From Streptomyces sp. XM4193 (lineage in GTDB: Bacteria > Actinomycetota > Actinomycetes > Streptomycetales > Streptomycetaceae), in assembly GCF_023072595.1 (NCBI RefSeq), contig NZ_JALLGK010000003.1, positions 460,755-524,754 on the forward strand: a stretch of 64,000 nt of DNA. The letters run 5' to 3'. Below, piece after piece: positions 61,469-64,000 of this stretch (within the stretch, counting starts at the first letter, position 1; each line of letters begins with the position of its first letter). Made by a program: the position numbers and the translations under genes. Below the pieces are notes generated by a model. The model was not told the origin of the DNA and searched no databases. It saw only the letters and a program-made list of their open reading frames with translations.

Positions 61469-62473
61469 TCAGGCGGGCGGCACGAACCCGGTGGCCCGGC
61501 TGTCGCCGTCCGCCTCGGTGCCCCGGTCCCCGGCGACCGACCCCTGCCCGTCGCCCGCCGGCGCGGCTTCCGGCGCCGACGGTCGTACCTCCGCGGCCAC
61601 CGCGGGCCGCACATCCGAACCTGTGCGCGCCCCGTCGACCAGCTGCTCCTCACGCTCCGCCCCCGGCCCCGTCGCCACAGCCCGCCCCTCGCCGCCGGCC
61701 CCGCTCCGGTCCCGGCGGCTCCCGGCGGGGCGACTCCTGTCGCGGGCCCTGCGCTCGGCGACCACCGCGACCAGGAACCCGAGCGCGTCGGGTCCGGCGG
61801 GCGCCGCGTCTCCGCTGTACTCGGCGACGTCGCCGGCCAGCCGCTCACCCATCGACTGCCGCACCGCAGGGTCGAGTTGGGGCGCCCGCAGCAGGTACTG
61901 GCGCACCGCCAGCCACAGCGAGTCCGGCACCGAGGACAGGTTCAGCCCGTGCAGCCGTACGGCCTCCGCCTCCGTTTGCGCCGACCGACCGCCACCGGCC
62001 CTGCGGGCCGCCACCCCCGAGCGTTCCCGTACGACGAGCGTCCCCGCGAACACGTCGCCGAGCCGCCGGCCGCGAGCCGACACCAGCGAAGCCGCGCAGG
62101 CGACCGTTCCCACCGTCATCTGAAGCTCCACGAAGCCGACGAGGCCGCGCACCAGCGCGTGCCGGAACCGCACCGGTCCGCCGTCCTCCCGCACCACTCG
62201 CAGACCGCACACCACCTTGCCGAGGGATCTGCCCGCGGTCAGCGTCTCCACAGCCACCGGGACGCCGATGAGCACCGTCAGCAGCAGCCCGACCGCCACC
62301 GCCGCTGCCGCGGCCTCGTCGAGTCCGGAGACCGCGGTCAGCAGCACCACGGTCAGCAGTACGTACGCCGTCCACAGCACGGCAAGGTCGATCAGCACCG
62401 CGATCGCCCGGCTCGGCAGTCGTGCGGGTTGCAGACCGAGCACCACCGCATCGCCCGTGACCAGTTCGCTCAC
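61469..62473 (-). CDS. RDD family membrane protein
   Basis: A 334-residue protein. The RDD domain covers roughly residues 15-150 with helices such as AIAVLIDLAVLWTAYVLLTVV and AAAVAVGLLLTVLIGVPVAV. It contains LPSRAIAVLIDL, where Arg and Asp give the family its name, and GRSLGKVVCGLRVV. The C-terminal half is Ala/Gly/Arg-rich and probably disordered. GTG 62473 has GGAGAGG 7 nt upstream. It is divergent from the SpoIIM-like gene, a pairing common in actinobacteria. Function unknown, possibly transport. Confidence 0.88.
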   Translation of the reverse strand: MSELVTGDAVVLGLQPARLPSRAIAVLIDLAVLWTAYVLLTVVLLTAVSGLDEAAAAAVAVGLLLTVLIGVPVAVETLTAGRSLGKVVCGLRVVREDGGPVRFRHALVRGLVGFVELQMTVGTVACAASLVSARGRRLGDVFAGTLVVRERSGVAARRAGGGRSAQTEAEAVRLHGLNLSSVPDSLWLAVRQYLLRAPQLDPAVRQSMGERLAGDVAEYSGDAAPAGPDALGFLVAVVAERRARDRSRPAGSRRDRSGAGGEGRAVATGPGAEREEQLVDGARTGSDVRPAVAAEVRPSAPEAAPAGDGQGSVAGDRGTEADGDSRATGFVPPA

Positions 62474-62552
62474 CACGCGTCCTCTCCGTCGGGGACAGTC
62501 TGCCGACCGATGCGCACGGACGGACGCGGTCCCCTTCTGCCAAGCTCTCACC

Positions 62553-63560
62553 ATGGACCTGGACGTCTTCGTGACCACTCACAGCGCCGAGTGGGAACGG
62601 CTGGACAGACTCGTCCGCCGGGGCCGCCGACTCACCGGTGCCGAGGTCGACGAACTCGTCGAGCTCTACCAGCGTGCGGCGGTACATCTCTCCCAGGTCC
62701 GTTCCAGCGCGCCCGATCCCGTGGTCGTCGCCCGCCTCACCACTCTGGTCGCCCGTGCCCGCAGCGCCGTCACCAGCCCGGGCCGCCCGGCCTGGCGGGA
62801 CGCCGCCGACTTCTTCACAACCGGCTTCCCCGCAGCCCTCTACCGGACCAGACGGTGGTGGCTCTCCACCGCACTCCTGACCGTCGTCGTCGCCGTACTG
62901 GTCGGCTGGTGGGTCGCGGCGCATCCGGAGGTCCGGTCGGCGCTCGCGACTCCGAGCGAGCTGCACGAGATGACACGTCCCGGCGGACAGTACGAGACGT
63001 ACTACTCCAGCAGCCCGGCCGCCTCGTTCGCAGCACAGGTGTGGACGAACAACGCCCAAGTCGCCGCGCTCTGCCTGGCGTTCGGCGCCTTCCTCGGCCT
63101 CCCCGTCGTGGCGATCCTGCTGCTGAACGCGGCCAATCTCGGCGTGGGCCTCGGGCTGATGGCGGCCGCCGGCAGGCTGGACGTCTTCCTCGGACTCGTC
63201 GCACCGCACGGCCTGCTGGAGCTCACCGCCGTCTTCGTCGCCGCCGGGACCGGGCTCCGCCTCGGCTGGACGGTGATCGACCCGGGTCCCCGTCGACGTA
63301 CGGCAGCGCTGGCGCAGGAGGGACGAGCAGCGATGGGCATGGCCCTCGGGCTGGCAGTGGTGCTGTTGGTCTCCGGCGTCATCGAGGGCTTCGTGACCCC
63401 CTCCGACCTGCCGACCTGGGCACGTCTCGCGATTGGCGCCCTCGCCGAAGCGGCCTTCCTCCTCTACGTGTTCGCCCTCGGCCGGAGAGCAGTTCGGCTG
63501 GGGAACACGGGCGATCTGGACGCGGGTGACCTGGCAGCCGCCCGCCCGACCGCTGCCTGA
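62553..63560 (+). CDS. Stage II sporulation protein M (SpoIIM)-like membrane protein
   Basis: A 335-residue integral membrane protein of the SpoIIM/YqiK-like superfamily. The N-terminal 100 residues are soluble (LDVFVTTHSAEWERLDRL). About five helices follow, including WWLSTALLTVVVAVLVGWWV and ALCLAFGAFLGLPVVAILLL. The segment NAANLGVGLGLMAAAGRLDVF and then HGLLELTAVFVAAGTGLRLGW carry the conserved HGxxE motif. In actinobacteria it sits beside RDD and MoxR-type genes; the function is unknown. ATG 62553. Confidence 0.88.
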   Translation: MDLDVFVTTHSAEWERLDRLVRRGRRLTGAEVDELVELYQRAAVHLSQVRSSAPDPVVVARLTTLVARARSAVTSPGRPAWRDAADFFTTGFPAALYRTRRWWLSTALLTVVVAVLVGWWVAAHPEVRSALATPSELHEMTRPGGQYETYYSSSPAASFAAQVWTNNAQVAALCLAFGAFLGLPVVAILLLNAANLGVGLGLMAAAGRLDVFLGLVAPHGLLELTAVFVAAGTGLRLGWTVIDPGPRRRTAALAQEGRAAMGMALGLAVVLLVSGVIEGFVTPSDLPTWARLAIGALAEAAFLLYVFALGRRAVRLGNTGDLDAGDLAAARPTAA

Positions 63561-63605
63561 ACACCACTCGTGACCAGGCCCGAAGCGCCGATGCCCGACC
63601 GCCCC

Positions 63606-63635
63606 TTGACACGGCTGCACAGCGGGCAGTAAGTT
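63606..63635 (+). promoter_or_regulatory. rRNA operon promoter (upstream-most)
   Basis: A perfect TTGACA (63606-63611), an 18-bp spacer and TAAGTT (63630-63635), upstream of the pre-16S leader. Streptomyces rrn operons have several promoters; other candidate -10 elements here are TAGTGT (63776-63781) and TAAGGT (63867-63872). Confidence 0.75.
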
Positions 63636-63866
63636 CACACACTTGCCCCGGGACGCGCTCGCGTCCCACGGCAGTGGCAGTGCGTACGCAGACCCCTTTG
63701 GACGGGGAATGTCAGCACATCCAATCGACTCTCAAGCTCTTCGTCGGGCGATTATGTCTCCCGCGAACGAACTGCTAGTGTCGGCCACCGCCGCAAGGCG
63801 AATTGGGTCTCCACCCACCCGCAGAGCAGATTCGCTCCGATGGAAATCGGGCCGGAAATACTCTGG

Positions 63867-64000
63867 TAAGGTTGGAAACACCGAAGGGAAGCCCGGAGGA
63901 AAGCCCGAGAGATTGGGTGAGTACAAAGGAAGCGTCCGTTCCTTGAGAACTCAACAGTGTGCCAAAAGTCAACGCCAGATATGTTGATACCCCGTCCCTG
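63867..64000 (+). ncRNA. Pre-16S rRNA leader of an rrn operon, mature 16S gene outside the window
   Basis: The stretch is typical of Streptomyces rrn leaders: GGTTGGAAACACCGAAGGG, a small AAGGAA/TTCCTT hairpin (63926-63944), then TTGAGAACTCAACAGTGTGC (antitermination-like box) and AAGTCAACGCCAGATATG. The mature 16S 5' end is not reached, so the gene begins just past 64000. The 440-bp region 63561-64000 contains no protein gene. Confidence 0.8.

Noticed and set aside
61845..63638. Long minus-strand open frame of about 597 codons
   Set aside because: It runs antisense to the SpoIIM-like gene and across the RDD gene in a wrong frame; composition is typical of high-GC shadow frames.
63867..64000. 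Partial 16S rRNA gene
   Set aside because: The sequence matches the pre-16S leader pattern, but the mature 16S 5' end is not reached before the window ends.

Overview
The window is chromosomal core DNA of a Streptomyces. Base composition is very GC-rich with strong G/C bias at third codon positions. It carries the sporulation gene whiB, a sigma-B-type sigma factor with its partner-switching regulators, F420 biosynthesis genes, many starts with a -10-like hexamer only 6-9 nt upstream (typical of leaderless actinobacterial mRNAs), and an rRNA-operon leader at the right edge. From memory the gene order resembles the S. coelicolor interval from ahcY to the sigI locus; this was not checked. I see no prophage, insertion sequence, tRNA or CRISPR array.

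Layout. 1-2.4 kb: truncated ABC-F ATPase divergent from a TetR regulator, then a secreted FN3 protein. 2.4-4.8 kb: sigma factor divergent from a STAS antagonist and an RsbW-like kinase. 4.8-7.1 kb: a translationally coupled pair of secreted, membrane-anchored proteins. 7.1-12.7 kb: secreted esterase, POT peptide transporter, two-component pair, GtrA protein. 12.8-14.5 kb: purK-purE. 14.6-19.8 kb: lipase, dipeptidase, lectin-fold protein, GNAT enzyme, PASTA lipoprotein, NlpC/P60-like protein. 20-24.5 kb: acyl-CoA dehydrogenase, UDP-glucose/GDP-mannose dehydrogenase, a small Lys/Asp-rich protein, an atypical orphan, a VOC protein. 24.6-37 kb: five LytR-CpsA-Psr (LCP) genes among a thioesterase, an SDR, a GT2 glycosyltransferase and a TIGR03089-type protein. 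37-40.8 kb: PGRP amidase, mannose-1-phosphate guanylyltransferase, DNA glycosylase. 41-44.5 kb: fbiA-fbiB, cysteine dioxygenase with a candidate poly-cysteine leader peptide, whiB. 45-56.3 kb: giant membrane glycosyltransferase and its DUF5719 partner, a degenerate zincin, DUF3499, phosphomannomutase, Trm112-like protein, SIS protein, mannose-6-phosphate isomerase. 56.5-63.6 kb: fructose-type PTS permease, ahcY, an unknown protein, and a divergent RDD/SpoIIM-like pair. 63.6-64 kb: rRNA promoter and pre-16S leader.

How the genes fit together. The commonest theme is the cell envelope. Mannose-6-phosphate isomerase, phosphomannomutase and the guanylyltransferase make GDP-mannose. Glycosyltransferases, a polyprenyl-glycan GtrA protein and a nucleotide-sugar dehydrogenase build glycans. 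Five LCP proteins probably attach glycopolymers to peptidoglycan, which the amidase and the NlpC/P60-like protein can remodel. Regulation is provided by WhiB, the sigma/anti-sigma set and the two-component system. The best candidates for new biology are the poly-cysteine leader peptide upstream of cysteine dioxygenase, the long leader of ahcY, a cluster of three palindromes before the amidase gene, and the orphan gene near 23.4-24.0 kb whose coding strand is ambiguous.
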